64,000 nt of DNA from a virus, in the IMG/VR virus record IMGVR_UViG_3300047496_000430, positions 113,426 through 177,425 of that record; one strand, given 5' to 3'. The position numbers and the translations under genes were made by a program. This document shows positions 7,202 through 17,400 of the stretch, piece after piece (positions within the stretch are counted from its first letter, which is position 1; every line of letters starts with the position of its first letter). Below the pieces are notes generated by a model that had not been told where the DNA came from, ran no database searches, and saw only the letters and a program-made list of their open reading frames with translations.

Positions 7202-8190
7202 CACTCGTCCCGCAAGTCGTCTTCGAGCCGCGCGCGGTTGTAGTTGCGGATGGCGATTTCGAGCTGGGGCTTGTTTCCCTTCAGGCGCACGAGGCCGCTC
7301 TCGTCCCAGATGAGGTCCGTGTCGGGGTCGAACTGGTGCTCGGCGAGCGCCTTCCAGCGGCTCTCGTACTTGCGGTTCGGACGCCCACCGTGGAAGTTGT
7401 GCTCGATGTGCCCGTACGAGCAGCCGACCTCACCGTGCGTGAGCTGCAGCGCGCGGTCCTGCCACTCGAGGATGCGGCGGCGGTAGCCGCCGTTGATGGT
7501 GCTGTTAAGGCTCTTGCCGCCCTCGCCGATGGCCGAGTACGCCATGTGCCAGTCGCCGGCGCCGAGGATGGCGAAGTCCATCAGCCCGCCGACGCGCTCG
7601 TAGAACTTGCGCGTGCACGCCCAGGCGTAGCCGGTGTGACCGTTGCCGTAGGGGCCATCGAGCCGCAGCTGGTCGTGTCGAAGCCCGCGCGATTGGCAGA
7701 CGTAGCCGAAGCTGTTGACCATGCGCTGCGCGCGCCCACGGAAGCCGAGGTCGACAGCGCTCTCCCACGGCTGGATGAGGTGGAAGTGCTGGAGCTGGTG
7801 CATCGCCTCGAGCGCCCACTTCGGGTCTCGGAAGAGGATGTCCATGTCGACCCAAGCGAGGTACTTCCAGTCGCGCGGAAGCAGATGCTTCACACCGAGG
7901 TTCACCATCGACTCCTTTATCCAGCACTGGCTCTCAGTGCGCAGATGCAGGTGCCGCGAGTGTCCCATCTCGACGATTTCGTGATGCCTGTCGCCGTACG
8001 CCGTTTCGACGACGTAGGCCGCCACGTTGGGCGTCTCTTCCATCTGCGCGACCCAATCGCGCGCATGTCGGTAGCGCGCCTGGAAGCGCTCCGGGTTCGA
8101 GACCACACCGATGACGTGCAACGTGCTGTCGGTGACCAGGTCTGGATGTCTGACGTGCTGAACGAGGTGCTCTCGGTGCGTGCTGCTCAT
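7201..8190 (-). CDS. Glycosyltransferase (GT-A-like)
   Basis: 329 aa. An N-terminal Rossmann-like strand (TLHVIGVVSNPERF) is followed by YLAWVDMDILFRDPKW: the DMD at 115-117 is the metal/nucleotide-sugar-binding DxD element of GT-A fold enzymes. Also visible are GYAWACTRKFYERVGGLMDF and GAGDWHMAYSAIG, typical of the acceptor side of this fold. It would transfer a sugar from a nucleotide donor to an unknown acceptor. Lying just downstream of the fibre genes, it could decorate virion or host surface structures, or DNA; the position does not decide. Confidence 0.75.
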   Translation of the reverse strand: MSSTHREHLVQHVRHPDLVTDSTLHVIGVVSNPERFQARYRHARDWVAQMEETPNVAAYVVETAYGDRHHEIVEMGHSRHLHLRTESQCWIKESMVNLGVKHLLPRDWKYLAWVDMDILFRDPKWALEAMHQLQHFHLIQPWESAVDLGFRGRAQRMVNSFGYVCQSRGLRHDQLRLDGPYGNGHTGYAWACTRKFYERVGGLMDFAILGAGDWHMAYSAIGEGGKSLNSTINGGYRRRILEWQDRALQLTHGEVGCSYGHIEHNFHGGRPNRKYESRWKALAEHQFDPDTDLIWDESGLVRLKGNKPQLEIAIRNYNRARLEDDLRDE

Positions 8191-8264
8191 GTCCCCTGAA
8201 CCTCCGGCAGGAGACAGTAGCGCCCGTGCCGCGGCTTGTCATGTGACTACTGCGTGCTGCGCGT

Positions 8265-10001
8265 TTAGAAGCTCGGGGTCGAGAAGCGCGCACCCGTCGT
8301 TAGGTCCAGCGCGGCGTAGACGCCGTCGGTCGAGAAGTTCGCAGTGAGCTGCGCCCACGTCGTACAAGCCTGTGCGGGCAACGTTGGAACACCCGACACA
8401 AGAGGCGGAAGAGACGTCTTACCCCCGATGGACAGTTCTGTTGTTCCGGTGATTGTCGGAACAACGCCGAAGTCTGCCTGCACATTCGCGCCGGAATCAA
8501 CGGCCAATCCGACGTCGTTGCCCGCGCCGAAGATAGTTGCCCCGCTGAAGAACTGCACAGTTGCGCCCTGACCGGCGAACATCCCACCTGGTGTATTTGC
8601 AGACCCGAGGTGCGCACCGAAGATGCTCAGACGTCCAGAGATGTCGAGCAGGGAGTTACCCCCATAGACGGCATAACCGCCACCTGCAGCACCGCTTCCG
8701 AAGAAGGCGGTGTCATGCGTCTCAACTGTCGCGCCAGTGACCTCCAACAGGCAGTTGAAGAAAGTGCAGCCCGCGAACGCCCAGTACCCAAGGTTGACCT
8801 TGAAGAGGCCGCCATCGATAGTCGAGGTAGTGATGCAGCCCAAAAGGTTGCCTCCGGACCCGAAGGGCGTGCCGGTGATTTCGCATCCTTGAAAGATGTC
8901 GTCGTTGACGTTCTCAAGGCCAACGAGGGGACGCACCTTCACGTTTGAATAGATGACCTGCGTGTTCTGCGCATGCGAGCATGTGCGGTTGATTTGCACG
9001 GGGTCAACGAACTGCACCGTGTCGCCTGGCTGCGGATTGTCCAGCACTCCAGACGTCGGGACAACCCACTCCCCCGTCAAGTAGGACAGAAGACCGCCGC
9101 CAGTGAGATAGCCGACACAACGCACCGCGGGGCCGGCCCCAACAAGACAAATGACCTTCTGATAGCTGGTACCCAGCGGCGGTCCCGCCCCTACGAAGGC
9201 GATGGTGTTGGCGAGTGGCCCGGCGCCGGGTGTGTAGCTCGAAACAATTTGCGTGCTATCGACGTTGACCTGCCCTTGAAGGGTAAGCGTGATGAACGAC
9301 AACGCCGGGTCGGCGCTCTGGAAGAGCCACATCGGTCGGTCTGCCCCCGGAAGGTCAGACAGGATGGTGATGGTGGTGCTTTGATAGAACTCACCAGACG
9401 TTCGGCGGTCAATCTCCGCCATCGTGCGAACAGGCGAACCTGGGTGTCCGTTCGCTTCGTCATTGCCTGAAGCAGGGTCCACCGTCCAAGAAGCCTGTGA
9501 CTGCCATGTGACCGAGGGGATAGGCACCCAAATCCAGAAGCCACTCGTCGACACATCAGCGAAGACTGTTGTCGGGCCAACAACCGCGCCTGCTGGAAGT
9601 GCACCAGGGCTCCACTTGAACCACCTATCAAGCGACGCAACAAAGGCCTGCTGCCCTGCCCGAAGACCCGAAGCGTCCACGGCGGCAAGTCCGGCCACGT
9701 TCGCAAATGAGTACGACACTGGCGTCGTGGACAAGTTGACCGGTGTCCATGTCACCAAGTCGGCTGAGAGCTTGTAGAGCTGCGCCGGCGAACCGGGCTG
9801 CGACTCATCAGCAACAACGAGCGCGTGGCTGTTTAGTTTGCGCGTCGCAGGGATGATGGTCGTTCCATCTGTCAGCGAAGCAAAGGTAGGAACAGGGCGC
9901 AGCCCTCCCTTGAACCAGATGTCTTCCAGAAGGTACTTGTCCCCTCCACCGAGCGGCTCGAGGAACGAACTGACGAGTGTGGCGCCGGGCGTATTGGGCA
10001 T
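8265..10001 (-). CDS. Beta-helix tail fibre / tailspike-like protein
   Basis: 578 aa. After an N-terminal segment (MPNTPGATLVSSFLEPLGG) and a region of short strands, there is a pectate-lyase-like module (WTVDPASGNDEANGHPGSP, then MAEIDRR) followed by many Gly/Asn/Thr-rich turns with regular hydrophobic spacing (GCEITGTPFGSGGNLLGC, GCTFFNCLLEVTGATVE). This is the usual look of a right-handed parallel beta-helix in phage fibres. It probably contacts or cleaves a surface polysaccharide; no catalytic pair can be assigned. Last of a three-fibre group. Confidence 0.7.
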   Translation of the reverse strand: MPNTPGATLVSSFLEPLGGGDKYLLEDIWFKGGLRPVPTFASLTDGTTIIPATRKLNSHALVVADESQPGSPAQLYKLSADLVTWTPVNLSTTPVSYSFANVAGLAAVDASGLRAGQQAFVASLDRWFKWSPGALPAGAVVGPTTVFADVSTSGFWIWVPIPSVTWQSQASWTVDPASGNDEANGHPGSPVRTMAEIDRRTSGEFYQSTTITILSDLPGADRPMWLFQSADPALSFITLTLQGQVNVDSTQIVSSYTPGAGPLANTIAFVGAGPPLGTSYQKVICLVGAGPAVRCVGYLTGGGLLSYLTGEWVVPTSGVLDNPQPGDTVQFVDPVQINRTCSHAQNTQVIYSNVKVRPLVGLENVNDDIFQGCEITGTPFGSGGNLLGCITTSTIDGGLFKVNLGYWAFAGCTFFNCLLEVTGATVETHDTAFFGSGAAGGGYAVYGGNSLLDISGRLSIFGAHLGSANTPGGMFAGQGATVQFFSGATIFGAGNDVGLAVDSGANVQADFGVVPTITGTTELSIGGKTSLPPLVSGVPTLPAQACTTWAQLTANFSTDGVYAALDLTTGARFSTPSF

Positions 10002-10002
10002 C

Positions 10003-10929
10003 TCACACCCCCTTCATGTTGATGGGACCGAGGCCGAAGTTGAACGTACGGTTGAGGATGTACACCACGTCAATCCCGTTTGTAGGAACTACAACACTTC
10101 CAACTTGGATGACGCCGCCTGGGTACAAGGGCGACCCTGGATTCGGGTAAACGAACCAGTTGGACGGTGTACCGAGCGGGACTGGGATGGCGACAAAGCC
10201 GTAGTTCGAGGCACCGGTATCCATCTGCGCGTCGATGCCATAGCTCGTTTGAAGACTGTTCGCGCCGAGGCCCGTCACGAACGCCGCGTCGTAGGAACCC
10301 GGGTCAACGGATGCACCATAGTAGATGCGCGCACCGGCAATGGTTTGCCCGACTGCCGTCTTGGTGTCCGCCCCGAACACAGCAGAAAGGGTGAAGACCT
10401 CTGTGCCCAATACCGCCGGAATGGAGATGAGCGTGCCATAGTTCCAGCTCGTGAAAGGCGTCGAGAGTGCCTGCGCAGGCGGATGGCCAGCGCGCAGCAC
10501 CGACACGCTGTCTGGCGTCCCTGCGTAGCTCGCTGTTCCTGTCGCCGCGAATGAAGCGCCGACCTCAACTAGGGAAGGCAGCACACTCCACTCCGTGATG
10601 CCGAGGGCAGGCACCGAACCCGGAACGGCAAAGACAATCTTCGAGCCGTCCCAGGTCAGCACACTTCCTGGTGGTCGGGTCGCGAAGGACACGGGGTCAA
10701 AGGGAAGACCGAGGGCTGCAACCACGCGCGCGACGCCAGAAGTAACAGTCACATCTCCGCTGGTGATGCCGCCTAGTGCCATCGCAAAGACGGCGTCGAA
10801 GGCGCTCCCGAGCTCCTGCCGCAGCTCATAGAAAAGACCGCCCCACCCTTGGCCTGGCTTCACCAGGCTCACGGACGAAGCAGTCAGCTTGCTGCTACTC
10901 GGCTTCGACGAGAAGAACGGGTTGCCCAT
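10003..10929 (-). CDS. Tail fibre protein, shares N-terminal module
   Basis: 308 aa. The first 45 residues (MGNPFFSSKPSSSKLTASS, then LVKPGQGWGGLFYELRQEL) closely match those of the 1100-aa fibre upstream, suggesting a common attachment module to the same baseplate part. The rest is beta-rich (GTEVFTLSAVFGADTKTAVG) and ends VYILNRTFNFGLGPINMKGV, probably a trimerising fibre tip. Virion location is inferred from context. Confidence 0.65.
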   Translation of the reverse strand: MGNPFFSSKPSSSKLTASSVSLVKPGQGWGGLFYELRQELGSAFDAVFAMALGGITSGDVTVTSGVARVVAALGLPFDPVSFATRPPGSVLTWDGSKIVFAVPGSVPALGITEWSVLPSLVEVGASFAATGTASYAGTPDSVSVLRAGHPPAQALSTPFTSWNYGTLISIPAVLGTEVFTLSAVFGADTKTAVGQTIAGARIYYGASVDPGSYDAAFVTGLGANSLQTSYGIDAQMDTGASNYGFVAIPVPLGTPSNWFVYPNPGSPLYPGGVIQVGSVVVPTNGIDVVYILNRTFNFGLGPINMKGV

Positions 10930-10972
10930 GCATCGAGACTACCACCGCACCGTGTTGGCCTGGAATCGACGC

Positions 10973-11116
10973 CTACACCTTCCCCACCACACGACGCTCC
11001 ATCGCGCCATTTTGCCCGACCTGGCGGAAGTACACCGTAGCAGGAGGAAGTGCTGCGAGCTGCTCCTTCGTGAGCAGCTTGCCCTTCTCGTCATAGAAGC
11101 GAACCGTGAAGTCCAT
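10973..11116 (-). CDS. 47-aa protein between two fibre genes
   Basis: Starts MDFTVRFYDEKGKLLTKEQ at the ATG at 11116 and ends VVGKV at 10975. It looks like a single small beta domain. Placed between two fibres with no room for a promoter, so presumably co-transcribed; it could be a small fibre accessory or chaperone. No family recognised. Confidence 0.5.
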   Translation of the reverse strand: MDFTVRFYDEKGKLLTKEQLAALPPATVYFRQVGQNGAMERRVVGKV

Positions 11117-11130
11117 CTAATTTTTGCCTT

Positions 11131-14100
11131 TCACGCGACACGCCACCACTGCGTGCCATCAGACTCCAAGGTCACCGATTGGTAGTCACCCATGAAGAAG
11201 TTGGGTGTTGCACCGTTGACCACGTTGTAGATGTTCTGCCCCCCACTGGTGAAAACTTGTAGCGAGCCCGTTCCCCCCTTTGTGATGCGAACGCGCGGAA
11301 AGCCAAGCGTTGCGTCGGGAAGGTTGATGACGTTGGTGGCGACAAGATTCGCAGTGTACGAAATCCAATCCGCCGAATGCGCGGTGACAGTTGCGCCATC
11401 TACGGGGGTAACAGAGTTCCAACCCAGCGCACCGATGACGGGGGTGGGCCCCGTCAGTGTATCGAGCGACGGATTCCGCCACACGCTCGAGAGCGCGTAG
11501 GGACACGTGCCCGTCTTGTTGATGGTGCCGAACGCAGCACCACCTTGGTAGAGCGTGCAGTGCGAGATAGTCAGCGAATCCGTACCGCTGTTCGTGGTCG
11601 AAACGATTGAAGGACAGAATCCACCTTCAATCGTCACTTTCCCGGCGGCGTGCGTGAGAAGCCCAAGCCCTTCGGTGTCGACAAGAAGAAGCGCGCAGTT
11701 CACCGTCGATTGCGTAATCGTCGCACCCCCTCGTGTGCGCCACATCGAGACCTGTGAATTCGCAGCAGGTGCTCCGCCGATACTAACGGGACCGCTGATG
11801 GTGCAGTCAGTGAACTCATGCCACCGAGCCCACGCACCCGTGAATTGGATGCCCCCACCACCCTCGAATCCAACGTTCGAGAAGTAGTTGCGCCCTGCAC
11901 TTGAGTCGATGAGGTCAGGCTGCGTGCCGCCTGGGTACGCGAACTTGATGTCTTTGACCCGCACGTGCGTCGCGGTGCCTGAAATCGTCAAGTTCCCGGT
12001 GACGACGATGTTCTGTGAATCCTTCGGCGTCGGTTGGAACGCCGCCAGATACAGACCCCCGTTGTAGTTGTTGATGACGAGATTTTCATTGTACGTGCCG
12101 GCATGCACGATGATTGCGGCGTTCGCGACACCCAGCGCGATTGCCGCGTTGATGCCCGCCTGGATGGTCGTGTACGGATGCGCGTAGCTGCCATCGGAGA
12201 CACCAGAGTACGACCCCCAAACATGAACCTCCCAGTAGCCAACACCGGTGATGAACTTGCCCGTGCCGACAGGAGCGAGCGTGCTGTTGGCGTAACTCGC
12301 ACCACGGAGGTCGACGGTGACGCCGTCACCTGCCGTGATGACGCTTGCGCCTGCGCCGTTGAAGAGGTTGCCGAACAGCTTGGCACCACCCCAGTCGACT
12401 ACAAGCCCTGCGGGGTCGGCAGTCTCGACCGCCAGCGCGCCGGCAATGGTGCCGCCACCGAGGCAGAAGAATGCCGGGCCAAGCATTGGCGCAGGAAAAG
12501 CCGTCATGTCGGGGAACTGCACCTGCGAGGCATTTCCTGGGCCAAAGACGGACCCGAGGAGGCCCTGCACGCCTACGATGGGACCGATGTTGACCGCACC
12601 TGGTCCAAGTGTGTTGACCAGCGTAGCGCCGACCCAGGGTGCACCACGATTCGGCACGGTGATGTTCTCGAACGCCGTACTGACGTCGGTGTCGAGCGGG
12701 TAGCTCTCGATGTAATTGCACGTGCCGCTATCTGGGACGAAGATGACGGGTGTGCCCTGCGCCTGCACACCGTTGATGCTTGCGCCGTTACTGACTTGCA
12801 CTGAACACAAGCCGTTCGCTGTGGGGGGCGCTCCTGGGCGGTAGTCAGCGCAAAATTGGATGACGCTGCCGATGCCCGCGTTCGGCCCGCTGACACTGAG
12901 CTGCCCATTCCAGACGCGAACACTCGGTCCGGTGCCGTTTGCATTGACGCCGACACCGTTGCCCGCGCTGCTGATGAAGTTGACCTGCGCGCTCTTGATG
13001 TAGAGTGGAACCCCTGTGCCCGACGGATTCCCGCCCGCGTTGTTGATGTTGCAGTTGAGGAAGCAGACGTCACTGAACGCGCCCTCCTGTGATGCCGCGG
13101 CAGACCCGTCCAAGTGAACCGTATTCGACACAAGGTCTTGCGTGTTGAATCCGATGTCTTCGAACGAAATGTTGCTCGGAGGGTACGAGCCCATCGGCGT
13201 CGCACCGAGCTGCCAGAAAAAGGAGGGTCCTGACTGCGCGCCGATGTTGGTTGCGTTCGAGCCCGACCCCCGGATGCGGATGTTGTTCGCGAGAGACAAA
13301 GGCCCCATCGAGAGGGACTCATTAGAGTAGCCCTCCGTGATACGGACCTCGTAACCGGAGTAGCCGAAACCGCCAGGAAGACGCGCAGCCGCATCTGCGG
13401 CCATGATGGCGTTCAGTGCCGACTGGATGAGGTTGAAGGGGTTGTTGAACGAGCCATCGCCGACGGGAGCTGGACCTCCAAGACGCCCGCTGATGTCGAC
13501 GAACCAGAGGCCCGGCACCATCCCGCCCTGTGCAAGCGGAAATAGGTTCACAGTGCCCTGCCAAGCACCCTCATTCAGCGCCGACGCAGGCACTGTGTCG
13601 TCGTAGAAGACGTTCAACACGGGTCCAGGGCCAGCACTGAAGCTCGGCATCTGGAAGGGGTGCGTTGCGTCTGTCGGCAGGGCTTCTGTCACTACAACAT
13701 TGAGCGTGCTGCCCGTGCCCCCGATGACTTGGGTGTTCCACGCACCCCCGTCCATGAGGTTCGGGAACGGGTTGTTGCACTTGTCGATGTAGAGGGTGAA
13801 GTCCGGGTTAGGAAAGATGCCCAGAGCAAGATTGTCGAAGTCACCCGCGCGTTGAATGCCTGCATTGTTTCTCAGCGAGAAGCGCGGACTGAACTCAGCG
13901 CCAACGTAGACCATGAACTCTGACGTCGAGTTGACGTTGACTACCAGCACTCCGTCGAGCTCGGCAGGCACGTATAGAGCTCCCAACGACGGCCCTGCTG
14001 TATTGGGGTTGGTGCCGTTCACCGTTCCCAACACAGCGGGTGCGCTTGTTCCTGGTGCTGCGTGAAACACGGCACCGTAGATGAGCTGGTCGATGGGCCA

Positions 14101-14433
14101 AGGCGCAGGAGACTGGTAAGTACAATCGACGAAGACGTGAACGATGGCCGAGCCGTTGTTGAGACCTGCGGCAATCATTGCCGTGTAGAGCTCCCAAGGG
14201 TCGGTGTAGACGTTGCCGCCTGCGGTGCCTCCTGGTTGGTACACGAGCGCGCCGCCGCCACCTCCACCGCCCCCAGCGAGGATGGCGAGGTTCACCAAGT
14301 CAAAAGCCTTCTGCAGGTCTCTCCGCAGGTCGAAGAACAACCCGCCCCAGCCCTGTCCGGGCTTGATGAGCGCGACCGAAGAGCTGGTCAGCTTGTCCGA
14401 AGCGGCGGTTTCCTTGAAGAACGGGTTGGCCAT
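11131..14433 (-). CDS. Large beta-helix tail fibre
   Basis: 1100 aa from the ATG at 14433. The N-terminal module (MANPFFKETAASDKLTSSS, then LIKPGQGWGGLFFDLRRDL) is shared with the 308-aa fibre; a Gly hinge follows (LAGGGGGGGG). Two pectate-lyase-like openings are visible (DGSFNNPFNLIQSALNAI and DGSYAHPYTTIQAGINAAI), each leading into a long Gly/Asn-rich beta-helix. The C-terminus (FPRVRITKGGTGSLQVF, DGTQWWRVA) looks like a distal tip domain. Likely a receptor-binding or depolymerising fibre. Confidence 0.75.
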   Translation of the reverse strand: MANPFFKETAASDKLTSSSVALIKPGQGWGGLFFDLRRDLQKAFDLVNLAILAGGGGGGGGALVYQPGGTAGGNVYTDPWELYTAMIAAGLNNGSAIVHVFVDCTYQSPAPWPIDQLIYGAVFHAAPGTSAPAVLGTVNGTNPNTAGPSLGALYVPAELDGVLVVNVNSTSEFMVYVGAEFSPRFSLRNNAGIQRAGDFDNLALGIFPNPDFTLYIDKCNNPFPNLMDGGAWNTQVIGGTGSTLNVVVTEALPTDATHPFQMPSFSAGPGPVLNVFYDDTVPASALNEGAWQGTVNLFPLAQGGMVPGLWFVDISGRLGGPAPVGDGSFNNPFNLIQSALNAIMAADAAARLPGGFGYSGYEVRITEGYSNESLSMGPLSLANNIRIRGSGSNATNIGAQSGPSFFWQLGATPMGSYPPSNISFEDIGFNTQDLVSNTVHLDGSAAASQEGAFSDVCFLNCNINNAGGNPSGTGVPLYIKSAQVNFISSAGNGVGVNANGTGPSVRVWNGQLSVSGPNAGIGSVIQFCADYRPGAPPTANGLCSVQVSNGASINGVQAQGTPVIFVPDSGTCNYIESYPLDTDVSTAFENITVPNRGAPWVGATLVNTLGPGAVNIGPIVGVQGLLGSVFGPGNASQVQFPDMTAFPAPMLGPAFFCLGGGTIAGALAVETADPAGLVVDWGGAKLFGNLFNGAGASVITAGDGVTVDLRGASYANSTLAPVGTGKFITGVGYWEVHVWGSYSGVSDGSYAHPYTTIQAGINAAIALGVANAAIIVHAGTYNENLVINNYNGGLYLAAFQPTPKDSQNIVVTGNLTISGTATHVRVKDIKFAYPGGTQPDLIDSSAGRNYFSNVGFEGGGGIQFTGAWARWHEFTDCTISGPVSIGGAPAANSQVSMWRTRGGATITQSTVNCALLLVDTEGLGLLTHAAGKVTIEGGFCPSIVSTTNSGTDSLTISHCTLYQGGAAFGTINKTGTCPYALSSVWRNPSLDTLTGPTPVIGALGWNSVTPVDGATVTAHSADWISYTANLVATNVINLPDATLGFPRVRITKGGTGSLQVFTSGGQNIYNVVNGATPNFFMGDYQSVTLESDGTQWWRVA

Positions 14434-14483
14434 CAACGGCCAGACTACTCCGCGCGACAGATTGCGCCAAAGACGCCTACAGC

Positions 14484-17400
14484 TCAGGCAGTGTTTGATG
14501 CGCCCGTTGGCGGGTCTACTTGCGCGCCCTCGGTGATGTCGGAAGAAGTGAACTCGAAGTCTTCTGACTGCGACTGGCCGAGCAGGCGACCTGTCTGCGT
14601 CTCAGGACGGCTGTATTTCCGGACTGGCAAGTCATTGCGTGCCACCGCGCGCGTCGCATCTTGGAAGGCGCCAGCGTAGCTCGCGTTGTTCACGGTGAGC
14701 CCGAAGAAGGCAGAGAACTGCCCACCCAATAGAAGGTCGACCGCCCGGTCAGAGCCCTTCTCGATGTAGCTCTTGATGAGCGCGTCAATGGCGGGCACGG
14801 GCTCCGCTGTGTAGCCCTTCACCGCGCCCTCGAGTGGACCCACGCCGTTGTAGGTCGTGGCCGCTGCGATGGTGAGCTGCTTGAAGAGTGCGATGAGCGC
14901 GTTCGCTGCCGTACTGAGCTGCGCGACCGTGGGGTTCTGGTTGGCGAGCAGCGGGTTGATAAGCCGATTGAGAGACTGGAGGAAGAGCGGGCTCTGTGTT
15001 GTGTTTGCGAGCCACGCGGTGAGCTGTGTCTTGTAGACGCTGTAGTCATTCATCGTGCCGACGCGCAAACGCGCCACCGGTGGAGGCTGCGGCGTGAACG
15101 TCCACGAACCTGACGCTACGGGCACATCGGGTGAGACGCCGATGAGCTTCAGCGTTGTATCGACCGAGGTGATGAGGAACTCACTGCCTACGACGGCATA
15201 GTTGGTGGGGTAGAACTGAAGCAAGTCTCCAGGTTGTAGTCCCCGCGGAATAGAAGGCAGCTGGAACCAGGGGGTGGTCGCCTTCGCATCTGCAGGCGCA
15301 CCGAAGATGTAGTCCGAAGCGTTACCGCTTGGAGTCACCCTCGATGCGGTCGTTGTGTCTAGCGAGGTGAGCACAACATCCATCCACCCGAAGTCGCCCG
15401 TCATGAAGACCGGGTCAGCGCCCGCACGCACCGTTGGCAACGGCGTCTGCAAGACGAAGTCGAGCGGTGAGGTCTGCGAGTCGATGCAGTACGTGCCCTT
15501 GTTCGGCCCCGCCGAGACGTTGAAGGTGGCGTACTTGGTGAAACCACTGACCGTATCGCCGAGCTCGAAGGCCATCGCGCCATCATTGGTGCCTGCGCCA
15601 GTGAAAACCAACACGTCTCCGACAGCGAGCGCCTTCGCCGTCGTGCCGCCGTTGATGGTCTGCAGCATGTACGACTGCAGAAGGTTCGCACCGCTGCGCA
15701 CGACCATTGCGTAGCCAACAGAAGCTGTTCCGCCGTAGGCAATGCTGGTGACAGTGAGCGTGAGCGTGCCCAGCGCGAAGACTGCTGCTCCAGCGCCCTG
15801 TACTTCAGAGACCGTCACGGTCAATGCGTCAGAGAGATTCGAGCGCACAGGCAGGCCAGAAACCTGTGCACCGAATACTGTCGAGGGCGAGACTTGCGGC
15901 ACGACGGCTGTCGTCGACGACGTCTGCGAAGTCTTGTTCTTGATGTCCTTCACCAGTGTGTCGGCCGTCGTGAGCAAACAGTTCGAAGGCACACCCACCG
16001 GCATGCCGAGGAGCTGCGCGCTTCCCTTCGACGGCGTGTCATCGCCGATGACTTCGAGCGCGAGCTCGGCAGGCACTTGCACCGCGGGGTTGGTACAACG
16101 CACACGCACGAACTTGTTGGGTGGCCCCACCTCACAGGGCGCACTGCCTTGAAGCACCGTCGTGCCGGCAATCGTCAGAGTGGTTGATGTCACCGCAGTG
16201 ATGGGCCAGTAGCCTGTGTTCGCACCACTGGTGACCTGAAGGGAGTAGCCGGGCTGCACGCCCAGCGCGACGAAGTCTGTTCCCCCGAACGCCAAGGACA
16301 CAACAGGGTTGAGCCCCGCTGGGATGTTCACCTGGCCAGAGAACACGAGCGGATTGAAGAAGCTCTCGGCCACAACATCGAGACCCACCAAGGCGGCATT
16401 GATGTCGCTCGCTACTTGGTCAGCAGAGCGCGTCGGTGTTCCGCCCGTGTACGTGCCGGCGGTGAAGCCCAGCACGGCCATCGCAGGTCCACCAACGATG
16501 GTGAACTGCGACGCTTTCGCCCCCACGTGCTGCACGTCTTGTAAGAAGATGCTCGTGAAGAACAACCCTGCCTGGACGCCGAGTGGTTGAAGTGGCGCAT
16601 TGAGCTGCGCGACCACGGCATTGATGTCCGCCGGCGCGTTGAAGGTGACGGCGAAGGGGAGCGAGCCAAACTTCATGTTCAGTGTGAGTCCGTCGAGACT
16701 GCCGCCCGGTCCATACGTGAGCCCGGAGAGGTCACCACCGGCCGCCACCGCCTCGGTCGCACCCCCACTCGAAGTGAGCGTCGCAACGTACGTTGTGTTC
16801 CCCACCTTGAGCTTGAACTTGTTGTTGTTCGCCTGGGGGAAGCCGCTCTCTGGCACTGGGCTCGAGCCGTCGCCGATGACGAAGGGCTCGGCCTGGTTGC
16901 CGTCGAACTCTGCGATGGGCGAGGTGGCGAGCTGGATGGCGATGGGTGCGCGCCCGTCCATCGCGAGCGCGAGGGTGTCATTCACGCCGGCGACGATGGC
17001 GAAGGCACCGACCATGAGGCCGTTCACCAGCTGCGCGGGCGTCGCCTTGTGGTTCGCATCCGAGTAGCCGAAGCCGGTGCCCGTCAGCGCAAAGAAGTCC
17101 GTCGGCGGGTTGAAGGTGCCGAACGTGGTCACCGCACTCTTGGCCGCGAGCAGGTTCAGGATGGCGGTGCGCACGTAGCCAAGCCGGTCCTCGCGCGACA
17201 GCGAGTTCAAGACGTCGGCATCTGCCCCGACCAAGGCCGCTGCGTTGTTGAGCACGTTGGTCGCGAGGAGCTGCGGCAGGTTCAGGCCGGCGTAGTCGTC
17301 CAGCGCCCCCGCCAAGAGCTGCACCTTCGCCACCAAGGCCGCATGCTGCGCCGTCAGCTGACTCATCAGCCCCGGAATGGCTGCGCGCGCCTGTTGAGGC

